Source of the DNA: O2-02-FULL-42-9 sp038043025
Lineage (GTDB): Bacteria; Pseudomonadota; Gammaproteobacteria; UBA12402
Direction: 5' to 3'
Length of the DNA: 29,318 nt
NCBI GenBank assembly: GCA_038043025.1
Contig: JBBTCW010000046.1
Coordinates: 1-29,318 of the forward strand
The notes beneath the pieces were generated by a model. The model saw nothing but the letters and a program-made list of their open reading frames with translations, ran no database searches and had not been told where the DNA came from. This document shows positions 8,489-16,159 of this stretch, in pieces. The position numbers and the translations under genes were made by a program. Every line of letters begins with the position of its first letter. The stretch's first letter is position 1.

Positions 8489-9604
8489 ATGCGAATTGGT
8501 GTTCCAAAAGAAATTAAAAATCATGAGTATCGCGTCGGTTTAATTCCATTTAGCGTGAAAGAATTAATAGATCATGGTCATGATGTGACGGTCCAAACAA
8601 ATGCGGGTGCGGGCATTGGCTTTAGTGATGATGATTATCGCTGTGCGGGCGCAACGATTGTTGATAATGCGCCAGAGATATTTGCAAAGGCGGATTTAAT
8701 TGTCAAAGTAAAAGAACCGCAACCGGTTGAATGTAAAATGTTGCGCGAAGGCCAACTATTATTTACGTTTTTACATTTAGCGCCAGATCCAAAACAAACC
8801 GAATTATTATTAGCATCCGGTTGTACGGCGATTGCTTATGAAACCGTTACCGATCGTCATGGTCGATTACCGTTGTTATTACCGATGAGTGAAGTGGCTG
8901 GACGTTTGTCGATTCAAGCAGGGGCGCATTATTTGGAAAAAGCCAATGGTGGTCGCGGATTATTATTAAGTGGTGTGCCGGGCGTTGAAGCAGCCGAGGT
9001 GCTTGTTTTGGGTGGCGGTGTTGCAGGGACAGCAGCTATTCGCATTGCGACAGGCGTGGGTGCGCATGTGACGGTATTAGAAAAATCATTACCGCGTTTG
9101 CGAGAATTGGATTCGGAATTTGGCTCTAAATTAAATACGGTGGTTTCAACACATGGTTCGGTCGCTCAATATGTAAAACATGCTGATTTGGTGATTGGTG
9201 CTGTGTTAATTCCAGGTGCTGCTGCGCCGCGATTGATTACGAAAGAGATGTTAAAAACCATGCATGCTGGGTCGGTGATCGTGGATATTGCGATTGACCA
9301 AGGCGGTTGTTGTGAAACCAGTCATCCAACGACGCATGAAAAACCCACTTATATTGTGGATGGCGTGATTCATTATTGTGTGGCGAATATGCCAGGCGCA
9401 GTGCCACGTACGTCAACATTTGCGTTGAATAATGCGACGTTACCGTTTACGTTGAAGCTTGCTAATTTTGGCGCGAAAACCGCCTTGTTGTCAGACCCGC
9501 ATTTCTTGAACGGATTGAATGTCTGTTGCGGTCGCTTAACGAACGAGCCGGTTGCGCAAGCGTTAAATCTTAAGTATGTGAAACCAGAGATTGTGTTGAA
9601 ATAA
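8489..9604 (+). CDS. ald: alanine dehydrogenase
   Basis: A 371-residue NAD-dependent L-alanine dehydrogenase, reversibly oxidising alanine to pyruvate and ammonia. The N-terminal catalytic domain starts MRIGVPKEIKNHEYRVG, with the pyruvate-binding lysine in IVKVKEPQ and the catalytic histidine in FTFLHLAPD. The Rossmann dinucleotide motif is LVLGGGVAGTAA near residue 175, and the conserved VDIAIDQGGCCETS follows near residue 265. Length is the family norm (about 370), and the protein is clearly distinct from the related PntA transhydrogenase. It has its own -10 box and an AAGGA ribosome site, and is followed by a palindromic repeat. Feeding alanine into central metabolism would suit an organism living on amino acids, which is an inference. 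Confidence 0.96.
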   Translation: MRIGVPKEIKNHEYRVGLIPFSVKELIDHGHDVTVQTNAGAGIGFSDDDYRCAGATIVDNAPEIFAKADLIVKVKEPQPVECKMLREGQLLFTFLHLAPDPKQTELLLASGCTAIAYETVTDRHGRLPLLLPMSEVAGRLSIQAGAHYLEKANGGRGLLLSGVPGVEAAEVLVLGGGVAGTAAIRIATGVGAHVTVLEKSLPRLRELDSEFGSKLNTVVSTHGSVAQYVKHADLVIGAVLIPGAAAPRLITKEMLKTMHAGSVIVDIAIDQGGCCETSHPTTHEKPTYIVDGVIHYCVANMPGAVPRTSTFALNNATLPFTLKLANFGAKTALLSDPHFLNGLNVCCGRLTNEPVAQALNLKYVKPEIVLK

Positions 9605-9615
9605 TGCATGATCCG

Positions 9616-9744
9616 TCATTCCGAAATCCAGCTTCTGTCATTCCGGAATTGTTGCGCCGTTGCGCAACAATGTCCGGAATCCAGGGAATAGGAGACGGTA
9701 GATTTCGGATATCGCTGCGCAATGGCGCAGCGATTTCGGAATGA
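9616..9744. repeat. composite palindromic element with 13-bp perfect inverted ends
   Basis: TCATTCCGAAATC (9616-9628) is repeated inverted and without mismatch at 9732-9744. Inside are two strong hairpins. At 9640-9680, ATTCCGGA plus ATTGTTGCGC pair with GCGCAACAAT plus TCCGGAAT, giving 18 pairs with one bulged base. At 9711-9734, ATCGCTGCGC pairs with GCGCAGCGAT over an AATG loop. The edge sequences (TGTCATTCCG, GGAATCCAG) are of the same kind as the element at 1319-1462. The right end stops two bases before the GGAGGGG ribosome site of the next gene. Confidence 0.8.
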
Positions 9745-9754
9745 TGGAGGGGTA

Positions 9755-10174
9755 ATGCAACAACAACTTCGTCTCACCCCCAAACCTTCCAAAATCTTAT
9801 TTTTATTTTTTAGTCTCCTACATATCTTAGTATTAATCGTGATTGGGTTATTAACGATTGCTTGGCCCATTAAAATTGGTTTGTCGATTTTATGTGTGAT
9901 CAGCGCATATTATCTTTGTTGGCGCGTTACTTTTATGCGCGCAAAAAATGCTATTATTGCCTGTTATTTAGTGGATGAATCTTGGTTTGTAGAAAATCGC
10001 GCAGGAAAAAGTTTTGAAGCGGACTTGTTGGGTGAAACATTTGCTTCCATTATTGTAATCGTGTTGAATTTTAAAATACAGAAGACAGGCAAACGACGAT
10101 CATTGATATTAATGCCGGATAGTTTACATAAAGATGTTTTTAGACGGCTGAAAGTGTATTTGTTTGCGGCATAA
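9755..10174 (+). CDS. YgfX/CptA-like inner-membrane protein
   Basis: A 139-residue protein with the layout of the YgfX (CptA) family. Two membrane segments lie near residues 15-55 (ILFLFFSLLHILVLIVIGLL and IGLSILCVISAYYLCW), followed by a short cytoplasmic beta domain that ends in the family-like LILMPDSLHKDVFRRLKVYL. In E. coli, YgfX was described as a toxin affecting cell-division and MreB polymers, and as a partner of the flavinylation factor SdhE (YgfY). No sdhE is next to it here. ATG 9755 is chosen because GGAGGGG lies just upstream and the 11 extra residues from ATG 9722 are repeat-encoded. The match is from recalled sequence pattern, so the family call is probable and the function uncertain. 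Confidence 0.7.
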   Translation: MQQQLRLTPKPSKILFLFFSLLHILVLIVIGLLTIAWPIKIGLSILCVISAYYLCWRVTFMRAKNAIIACYLVDESWFVENRAGKSFEADLLGETFASIIVIVLNFKIQKTGKRRSLILMPDSLHKDVFRRLKVYLFAA

Positions 10175-10331
10175 AGGTTCAATCGATTATTTTTACGCCC
10201 ATTAGTATTAAAACAAGCTTAATCATATTTTGAAGGATATTGTCCATAGTGTTTTAAGCTTTATCTTACACATTTTTCAGGTATTTTAGACTGGGTGTTT
10301 TTTATACATGCCAGTATAGTGGCCAATACAA

Positions 10332-10397
10332 ATCACTTGTCTTTAAGGGGATTTGAATACGCCGATGGAAGGGCGTGCGAGGTGATGCGGTTTTTTT
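10332..10397 (+). ncRNA. possible structured leader or small RNA upstream of the Hfq-like gene
   Basis: ATCACTT (10332-10338) can pair with GAGGTGAT (10380-10386; seven pairs, one a wobble), enclosing a hairpin ACGCC/GGCGT at 10359-10376. A run of seven T follows at 10391-10397, only 25 bases before the Hfq-like start codon. An alternative stem CCGAT/AT(G)CGG (10362-10366 with 10385-10390) would abut the T run as a terminator and is incompatible with the first fold. This looks like an attenuator or a small RNA end. A -10-like TATAGT at 10315-10320 lacks a good -35. The remainder of 10175-10330 is AT-rich with nothing recognisable. Confidence 0.35.
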
Positions 10398-10422
10398 ATC
10401 TTATTAACTTATGGGAATGGAT

Positions 10423-10662
10423 ATGACTGCAGAAAATATTTTACAAAACGTTTTTTTAAATGCGTTGCGCAGTAAGCATATACCGGTTTCTATTTTTTTA
10501 AAAAATGGCATTCAATTGAAAGGGCAAGTGCGTCATTTTGATTGCGATGTTATTTTATTAGCCGGCAAAGAAATTACGCAGATGGTTTATCGTCATGCGA
10601 TATCAACCGTATTGCCCGGCGAACCGATTGATTTGTCGGATGCGTTAAACGCAGCCGAGTAG
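10423..10662 (+). CDS. divergent Hfq-like Sm-family RNA-binding protein
   Basis: A 79-residue Hfq-type Sm protein; such proteins form hexameric rings pairing small RNAs with mRNAs. Started at ATG 10423, it aligns without shift to E. coli Hfq numbering to about residue 46: Q8, F11-L12-N13-A14-L15-R16, P21-V22-S23-I24, N28-G29-I30, G34-Q35, F39-D40, then YRHAISTV in place of YKHAISTV after a one-residue insertion. Several RNA-contact positions differ: D9 to N, rim arginines R17 to S and R19 to H, distal-face Y25 to F and K31 to Q, and proximal-pocket F42 to D. It is not beside miaA or hflX, the usual hfq neighbours, so it may be a second, specialised copy. ATGs at 10411 and 10417 are alternative starts. 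A conventional hfq elsewhere would settle this. Confidence 0.85.
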   Translation: MTAENILQNVFLNALRSKHIPVSIFLKNGIQLKGQVRHFDCDVILLAGKEITQMVYRHAISTVLPGEPIDLSDALNAAE

Positions 10663-10696
10663 TTTCGCGGTAATTACATATCACAAGGATGGCATA

Positions 10697-11218
10697 ATGA
10701 GGAATAGCAAAATTCTCGCTTTCTTTATTGTATTTTTTTCTTTAGGACTATCCGCTTTCTTTGCAAGCGCAGAGGCGATGCAACTTGCAAGTAGTGCTTT
10801 TGAAAATGGAGCAACTATTCCCGTTCAATATACCTGCGATGGTCAGAATACCCATCCGCCTGTTAGTTTTGTTGATGTACCCAAAAACACACAAAGTTTA
10901 GTATTGATCGCGCATGATCCCGATGCGCCTGCCGGTGATTGGACGCATTGGACGTTGTGGGATATTCCTGGCGCAACACAGCAGATTGCGGAAAATGAGA
11001 TGCCAAAAGGAGCAGTAACCGGCATGAATAGTTTCGCGCAAACCGGTTATGGTGGGCCTTGTCCGCCGTCAGGACAGTGGCATCATTATGCGTTTGATGC
11101 CTATGCGTTAGATACCTCGCCTATTCTCAGCAATCAAAATACGCGGCAGGAGTTATTGCATGAGATGCAGCCGCATATCTTGGCGCAAGCGGAGTTAGTG
11201 GGGCTTTATGGGCGGTAA
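10697..11218 (+). CDS. secreted YbhB/YbcL-family (PEBP, Raf-kinase-inhibitor-like) protein
   Basis: A 173-residue protein with an N-terminal signal peptide (positively charged MRNSK, a hydrophobic core, probable cleavage after ASA near residue 25), so the mature form is periplasmic or secreted. The rest is a phosphatidylethanolamine-binding-like fold of the bacterial YbhB type: IPVQYTCDGQNTHPPVSF, LVLIAHDPDAPAGDWTHWTLWDIP with the ligand-pocket DPDAP and the HW pair, and GYGGPCPPSGQWHHYAFDAYAL. The biochemical role of bacterial members is not established. A good ribosome site (AAGGAT) precedes ATG 10697. It follows the Hfq-like gene by 34 bases and may share its transcript. It converges with the peroxiredoxin gene. 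Confidence 0.9.
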   Translation: MRNSKILAFFIVFFSLGLSAFFASAEAMQLASSAFENGATIPVQYTCDGQNTHPPVSFVDVPKNTQSLVLIAHDPDAPAGDWTHWTLWDIPGATQQIAENEMPKGAVTGMNSFAQTGYGGPCPPSGQWHHYAFDAYALDTSPILSNQNTRQELLHEMQPHILAQAELVGLYGR

Positions 11219-11330
11219 GGTACCGATAAATTCTACTTATAGCAAATATTTCGGCGAATATTGTTGCCAAGCACAAAAATATCGCGGGGGTTTTTTCGAT
11301 CACTATTTTTCTTTATTTTGATCAAATGCT

Positions 11331-11936
11331 TTATAAAGTCTCTGCGTGTGAGGCCAAATAACCCGCTACACCATCAGGCGAGGCTTTCATGCCCTTGTCG
11401 CCAGGTTTCCAGTTTGCCGGACAGACTTCGCCATGTGTTTCACAAAAATCAATGGCATCAAAAATTCGGATGATTTCATCTGCATTACGGCCGATCGGCA
11501 AATCATTGACGATTTGCGAACGCACCACACCTTTTTTGTCAATCATAAATGCACCGCGAAAGGCGACACCCGCGTCTGGATGTTCTACGCCATAGCTTTT
11601 TGTAATACGGTGATTGATATCAGCCACTAATGTAAATTTTACCGGACCAATACCGCCTTCATTGATTTTGGTCTTGCGCCAGGCGTGATGTGTGAATTGC
11701 GAATCGATCGATATCCCAATGACCTCGATGTTGCGTTTTTTAAATTCTGTCATACGATGATCGAGGGCAATGAGTTCAGATGGGCAGACGAACGTAAAGT
11801 CGAGTGGATAAAAAAACACGAGCGCGTATTTATTTTTGATTGTTTTTGATAACGAAAAGTTTTCAATGATTTCGCCGGTGCCCAATACAGCAGGTGCAGT
11901 AAAGTCAGGGGCAGGTTGTGTGATTAAAATGGTCAT
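11331..11936 (-). CDS. typical 2-Cys peroxiredoxin (AhpC/Prx1 type)
   Basis: A 201-residue thiol peroxidase that reduces hydrogen peroxide and organic peroxides in the cytoplasm. The peroxidatic cysteine is C51 in FYPLDFTFVCPSE, and the resolving cysteine is C172 in HGEVCPANW. The C-terminal tail (WKPGDKGMKASPDGVAGYL) is of the eukaryote-like Prx1 kind. Two cysteines at these positions mark a typical 2-Cys enzyme recycled by thioredoxin or AhpF; no ahpF is adjacent. The start has a GAGGAAA ribosome site and lies 12 bases after the Rrf2-type regulator on the same strand, so the two form an operon. The 112-base gap to the convergent YbhB-like gene holds no obvious strong terminator. Confidence 0.95.
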   Translation of the reverse strand: MTILITQPAPDFTAPAVLGTGEIIENFSLSKTIKNKYALVFFYPLDFTFVCPSELIALDHRMTEFKKRNIEVIGISIDSQFTHHAWRKTKINEGGIGPVKFTLVADINHRITKSYGVEHPDAGVAFRGAFMIDKKGVVRSQIVNDLPIGRNADEIIRIFDAIDFCETHGEVCPANWKPGDKGMKASPDGVAGYLASHAETL

Positions 11937-11948
11937 GTGTGTTTCCTC

Positions 11949-12353
11949 TTAGTGTTTAGAATGTCTCTCCCAATCCGCCAATCGGATATTTTTCAGCATC
12001 TTGCTAATCAGTTGATTCGTTTGATTCCAATTTTGTTTCATGTCACAAATCGTTTGTCGTTCGCAGGATTCATCGCGTGTGCAGCAGGTGAGCCCAAAGG
12101 AGTCTTCTGTTGCGTTGATGATGTCCATGAGGGTAATCTGGGTCGCTGGTCTTGCTAAGGCATAGCCGCCATTGGCGCCTTGCTGCGATTGGACGAGCCC
12201 GGCTTTTACGAGTTGTTTTAGTATTTTATTGACAGTGGGCAGATTGAGTTGCATCGTTTGAGCAATGTCAGCCGCCTTTTGTATCTCTTGCTGGCGCGCG
12301 AGATACTGCATGAGCGTGCAGGCATAATCGGTGAGTCGGTTTAAACGAAGCAT
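11949..12353 (-). CDS. Rrf2/IscR-family iron-sulfur transcription regulator
   Basis: A 134-residue Rrf2-family regulator. The winged helix fills the N-terminal half (RLTDYACTLMQYLA, ADIAQTMQLNLPTVNKILKQLVKAGLV and the wing GANGGYALARP). Cysteines C91, C97 and C103 keep exactly the spacing of the IscR [2Fe-2S] ligands C92, C98 and C104, so cluster binding is likely; the fourth IscR ligand H107 is Q here. This pattern fits SUF-type regulators, but no suf genes are in the window. Instead it is transcribed directly into a peroxiredoxin gene, suggesting control of peroxide defence by cluster state. A 25-bp palindrome 22 bases upstream is a likely autoregulatory operator. Confidence 0.9.
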   Translation of the reverse strand: MLRLNRLTDYACTLMQYLARQQEIQKAADIAQTMQLNLPTVNKILKQLVKAGLVQSQQGANGGYALARPATQITLMDIINATEDSFGLTCCTRDESCERQTICDMKQNWNQTNQLISKMLKNIRLADWERHSKH

Positions 12354-12375
12354 CTGGAATCTCCAATGATTTCCA

Positions 12376-12400
12376 ATATAGTACCAGATCGGTATTATAT
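12376..12400 (-). promoter_or_regulatory. 25-bp palindrome, likely operator for the Rrf2-type regulator
   Basis: ATATAGTACC (12376-12385) and GGTATTATAT (12391-12400) are inverted copies matching at nine of ten positions around a 5-base centre. The site covers the stop codon of the upstream fusion gene and ends 22 bases before the regulator's start codon. On the minus strand the palindrome contains TATAAT and TACTAT, so it probably overlaps the promoter. Dyad length and position fit an Rrf2-family dimer site. Confidence 0.55.
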
Positions 12401-15400
12401 GTCAACAGCAAGGGCTTTTGTTTTTGAAAAATCTGTTTTGCCGGTTCCCAGTTTAGGGATATCTTTGACGATGTGGATCTCGCTCGGGATGAGTAAGGCT
12501 TTAATCTTGGCTTCAACACAGCGTTTTTTAAAATCGGCAGGTGTTTCGTTTAATTTTGTGACGAGTAAAACAATTTTTTCGCCTTTTTTATCATCGGAGA
12601 TAGCGACGGCAGCGTAATCGGTGTTTTCGGGTAATAAGGGTGCAACGGTATTTTCAACATTCGATAAGCTGACCATTTCGCCTGCGATTTTTGCAAAGCG
12701 TGAATAACGATCGGTAATAGTAAGATAACCATCCTCATCTAAAAATCCTTGATCGCCGGAGTTATACCAGCGGGTATTGTTTTTATGAATGATGACCTCT
12801 TTTGTTTGGTCAGGTTGTTTAAAGTAACCTTTCATCAGCTGTGGGCCGGCGATAATGATTAAACCGGATTCGCCATTGGGTAATTTTTCAAATGTTTGTG
12901 GGTCGACGATATGAATGGATGTGCCGGGTACGGGCAAACCGACCGTGCCGGGTTTGTAACCTTGCTGTACGTGACAATATTTTGGAATTAAAATATCGGG
13001 CAAACTAATGGAGACAACGGGCGCCGTTTCGGTGGTGCCATAACCTTCTAAAACATGAAGTCCAAATTTATCATAAAATTGTTTTTCAATGATTGCCGGC
13101 AATTTTTCTGCGCCAGAGGCCACGAGCCGCAATGTTCTAAACATGATGGCTTCGACGCGAGGGTGGCGTATATAAAGATTTAAAAACGTGGCGGTACTGC
13201 ATAGTACAGTGATTTCATTTAGCGCGATGGCTTTGGCAACGCCGGCGGCATCCATCGGATCAGGATGGAACACAAGTGGAATACCCTCAATCAGCGGCAT
13301 GAGCGTTGTGCCGGTTAATCCAAACGCATGAAAGAGCGGCAAACAGCTTAAGACAGAATCTGTTTGGCGTATGTTCATGATGCTGGAGGTTTGTTTGGCG
13401 TTAATTAAAATATTGCGGTGAGATAGTTCAGCCCCTTTCGGCAATCCTTCGCTACCACTGGTGAAGTAAATGACGGCGGTATTGTCAGGATTGATGCGAT
13501 CGATATAAACATGTTTGAGGATGAAGTTAGGAATGATGGCGGCGGCTAAATAATAAATCCAGTTCGTTGGGGCTAATAATTTATCTTTGTAGTCTTCTAA
13601 ATAAATAATGTTGCACTGTTTGGAAATGACGGCGACATTAAATCCGCGTTTTTCTAAGCGTTCCATAAAGATGCGCGACGTGATGACGGTTTTTATGTGG
13701 GTAATATCGATTGAATGTGAGAGTGCTTCTTTGTTTGCGGTGTAATTAATATTAACAACGACCTTATTTAAAGCGAGTGCTGCGAGGTTTGAGAGGGTTC
13801 CCATAATGCTCGGTGGTAACATGACCCCGACATGTTTTTCGTGTTTGCTCATCATGGATTGTAAAAGCTGCCGCACGCGAATAAAGCCAATCACCATTTG
13901 GTAGCCGGTCATTTTTTTGTCGCCATCAATTGCAATGACTTGATCGCCCTGTTGTTGCGCGCGATATAGCCATTCCGCAGGGATCGATGATAATGTGTTG
14001 GCGTGATCGATCCATGCTTTCGTACCTAAATCGAATATTTTTGATTTTAATTCGCTGGCGTTAATATCTGCGGGGAGCTGATTGCCATAACAGACCGTAA
14101 TGTTTCGTTTAATATGTTTTGAAATTTTTCGATAATAGTTGGTGGAGAGTGAACCCATACTGCCCCATAAACCGCGAATATAAAGGGGTACAATGACGGC
14201 GTCGGTGTTTTTGATGGCACGTTCAAATCCACGATGAAATTTTCCGAGCTGTCCATTGCGGCTGACAAAGCCTTCAGGAAATAAGGCGACGACGTCGCCT
14301 TTTTTTAAGGCATCATTAATGCTTTGAATAGAATTTTTGCTGCCTGCATTTGAAATGGGGATGGTATTAAATATTTTCAAAATCCATTTAATAGGCCATT
14401 GGTTATAGTATTCTCTTTCCATCACGAATCGAATCGCGCGCGGGCAAGTGATTTGTATGATGGCCCAATCGATATAGCTGACGTGATTTCCGAGTAATAA
14501 AACACCGCCATCGGATGGAATATTATCGATGCCACTTGCCGAGACGGTATAAATTTTTGAAAGTACGGAGTAAGTCAAATAGCGAACCATCGATTGCGGC
14601 AAGCTGATGATGGCGTAAATGGTCGCGATAATGCCAATGAGGAATAAAAATTTAAAGCAGACAACGGGGTTAAAATTCATGAGTGCAGTTGCCGCCGTCA
14701 TGACCAAGAGTACAATCATAAAGACATTTTGGACAAAATTATTGGCGGCTAGAATTTTACCCAATTTGTGATTCGGCGAGTTAAATTGAATGAGCGCATT
14801 AAGCGGGACGATGAGCATGCCGCCAAAAAAGCCATACATGAAAAAAACCAAGAGCACTAATGTTTTATTATTGATAATGGGCATAAAGAATAAACCGACC
14901 GTCATGCCCAGCGTGGCGATGGGAATGATGCCGCTTTCGATGAAATGTTTAGAGGATCTGCCGGCCACCAGTGCCCCCAATAAAATGCCCACGCCGCCGA
15001 GGGCGAGCGATCCTTGGGCAAACATGGCGGAGGCATGATGAATGTATATTTTTAGATAGGCGCCATAGTTTGCGAGAATAACCTGATTAATGCCCCAGAA
15101 AAATCCCAATGCGATAATACAGCCAAAGATGACTTTGTTCGTGTAAATAGAATTCATATTGGCGCGAATGTAATCGCCATGAATATATTGTTTAAATTTA
15201 AATGTAGATTGTGGATCCGCTGCCGGTTTTACATTTAAGAATAGTGTCAAAACGTATTCCAAGCTGCTCATCAAAATTAATATAAAACCCGAGGGTGCGA
15301 TGATTTTCATGATCTCGGTTTTTGAGGTCAATGCGGCAGCGCCGTAATGTGAGATGAGCATCTGAAAAAAGATAGTGAACACAACGGTGCCGGCTAAGAT

Positions 15401-15850
15401 GGAAATAATTGCAATGGTTTGTACGTAAGCATTGGCTTCGGCGAGTTTTTCTTTGCCGAACAATTCTTTGATATAACCGTATTTGGCGGGCGAATTAATG
15501 GTTGCTTGAACCGATAATAAAAACGTCATGGTAAACGCGAGCCAAAAATAGCCCGCATAATAAAATAGGGTAATGAAAATGGTAAGTGGTATAGCCGCGA
15601 GTGCAGTCCAACGCATCACCTTGGTTTTCGAAAATTTATCCGATAAATAGCCCGACGGGGTAAAAAATAATACGAACGGCAATAATATCATCGCATTAAT
15701 AAGTGCCGACATGATGGTATATATCTTCGGCGTGGCCGTTTGATAGAAGATGTCTTGGATTAGTATTTTATGGCCGATGTCGACAAATGCGTTGAGGAAG
15801 ACAACGGTTAAGTAGCTCATATATCGATGTGTCGAGAACCTGTTACTCAT
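12395..15850 (-). CDS. three-domain fusion: MFS lysophospholipid transporter, PlsC acyltransferase, acyl-ACP ligase
   Basis: A 1151-residue protein combining what E. coli encodes as LplT and Aas. Residues 1-430 are an MFS transporter with many membrane segments (motif GYLSDKFSKTKVMRW near residue 67). Residues 440-630 are a PlsC-type acyltransferase with NHVSYID (455-461, HX4D) and FPEG (524-527). Residues 650-1145 are an AMP-forming ligase with the P-loop YFTSGSEGLPKG (795-806), GYGTTE (936-941) and a C-terminal NTRWYNSGDQGFLDEDGYL segment. Together they would flip lysophospholipid inward, activate a fatty acid on ACP and reacylate the lipid, repairing membrane damaged by phospholipases. Similar fusions are known in other bacteria. 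The ribosome site is weak; a possible extended -10 (TGCTACAAT) lies at 15888-15896. It may lead into the rrf2-peroxiredoxin genes. Confidence 0.92.
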   Translation of the reverse strand: MSNRFSTHRYMSYLTVVFLNAFVDIGHKILIQDIFYQTATPKIYTIMSALINAMILLPFVLFFTPSGYLSDKFSKTKVMRWTALAAIPLTIFITLFYYAGYFWLAFTMTFLLSVQATINSPAKYGYIKELFGKEKLAEANAYVQTIAIISILAGTVVFTIFFQMLISHYGAAALTSKTEIMKIIAPSGFILILMSSLEYVLTLFLNVKPAADPQSTFKFKQYIHGDYIRANMNSIYTNKVIFGCIIALGFFWGINQVILANYGAYLKIYIHHASAMFAQGSLALGGVGILLGALVAGRSSKHFIESGIIPIATLGMTVGLFFMPIINNKTLVLLVFFMYGFFGGMLIVPLNALIQFNSPNHKLGKILAANNFVQNVFMIVLLVMTAATALMNFNPVVCFKFLFLIGIIATIYAIISLPQSMVRYLTYSVLSKIYTVSASGIDNIPSDGGVLLLGNHVSYIDWAIIQITCPRAIRFVMEREYYNQWPIKWILKIFNTIPISNAGSKNSIQSINDALKKGDVVALFPEGFVSRNGQLGKFHRGFERAIKNTDAVIVPLYIRGLWGSMGSLSTNYYRKISKHIKRNITVCYGNQLPADINASELKSKIFDLGTKAWIDHANTLSSIPAEWLYRAQQQGDQVIAIDGDKKMTGYQMVIGFIRVRQLLQSMMSKHEKHVGVMLPPSIMGTLSNLAALALNKVVVNINYTANKEALSHSIDITHIKTVITSRIFMERLEKRGFNVAVISKQCNIIYLEDYKDKLLAPTNWIYYLAAAIIPNFILKHVYIDRINPDNTAVIYFTSGSEGLPKGAELSHRNILINAKQTSSIMNIRQTDSVLSCLPLFHAFGLTGTTLMPLIEGIPLVFHPDPMDAAGVAKAIALNEITVLCSTATFLNLYIRHPRVEAIMFRTLRLVASGAEKLPAIIEKQFYDKFGLHVLEGYGTTETAPVVSISLPDILIPKYCHVQQGYKPGTVGLPVPGTSIHIVDPQTFEKLPNGESGLIIIAGPQLMKGYFKQPDQTKEVIIHKNNTRWYNSGDQGFLDEDGYLTITDRYSRFAKIAGEMVSLSNVENTVAPLLPENTDYAAVAISDDKKGEKIVLLVTKLNETPADFKKRCVEAKIKALLIPSEIHIVKDIPKLGTGKTDFSKTKALAVDI

Positions 15851-15910
15851 TAATTATTTCATCATTTGCTTAAAAAAATAAGGGCAAATTGTAGCATGAA
15901 GAAATGAATA

Positions 15911-16049
15911 ATGACACATCGATCAAAGCCTTGTTATAAGTGGAGATCACGGGGGGTGCGGCTGCAGCGAGTGTGATCAGGGAGGTCGTCTTTCGGGACG
16001 CTGCCATTGTTCGACAAAAAAAGTGGATAATCATAATCCCGTTTTTTTG
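15911..16049 (+). ncRNA. possible promoter plus about 100-nt structured RNA or leader
   Basis: ATGACA (15911-15916) and TATAAG (15935-15940), 18 bases apart, each match sigma-70 boxes in five of six positions. A GC-rich segment follows, unlike its AT-rich surroundings, with a dyad GATCAC/GTGATC (15945-15950, 15973-15978) and a hairpin CGTC/GACG (15987-16000). It ends in a terminator-like dyad: CAAAAAAA (16015-16022) against TTTTTTTG (16042-16049) with GGAT/ATCC between. This could be a small RNA or the leader/attenuator of the ATP-grasp operon. It matches no RNA family I recognise. The 15851-16159 gap, over 300 bases, otherwise holds only the divergent promoter of the fusion gene and AT-rich DNA. 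Confidence 0.35.
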
Positions 16050-16159
16050 AATTAGCAAATAAAATAATTTTTTTAACATAAGATATTTTGATAGTTTTTT
16101 TGACATAAAGGATGGAATATTCGCTCATCGTACAGGGGCGTCAATATTTTCGAGGGCAC

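Noticed and set aside
11219..11330. Possible bidirectional terminator between the convergent YbhB-like and peroxiredoxin genes
   Set aside because: Only a short AATATT dyad and scattered T runs; no stem strong enough to support a call.
15870..16106. 78-codon minus-strand frame upstream of the ATP-grasp gene
   Set aside because: No ribosome site, no recognisable domain, and it covers promoter-like and terminator-like DNA on the other strand.
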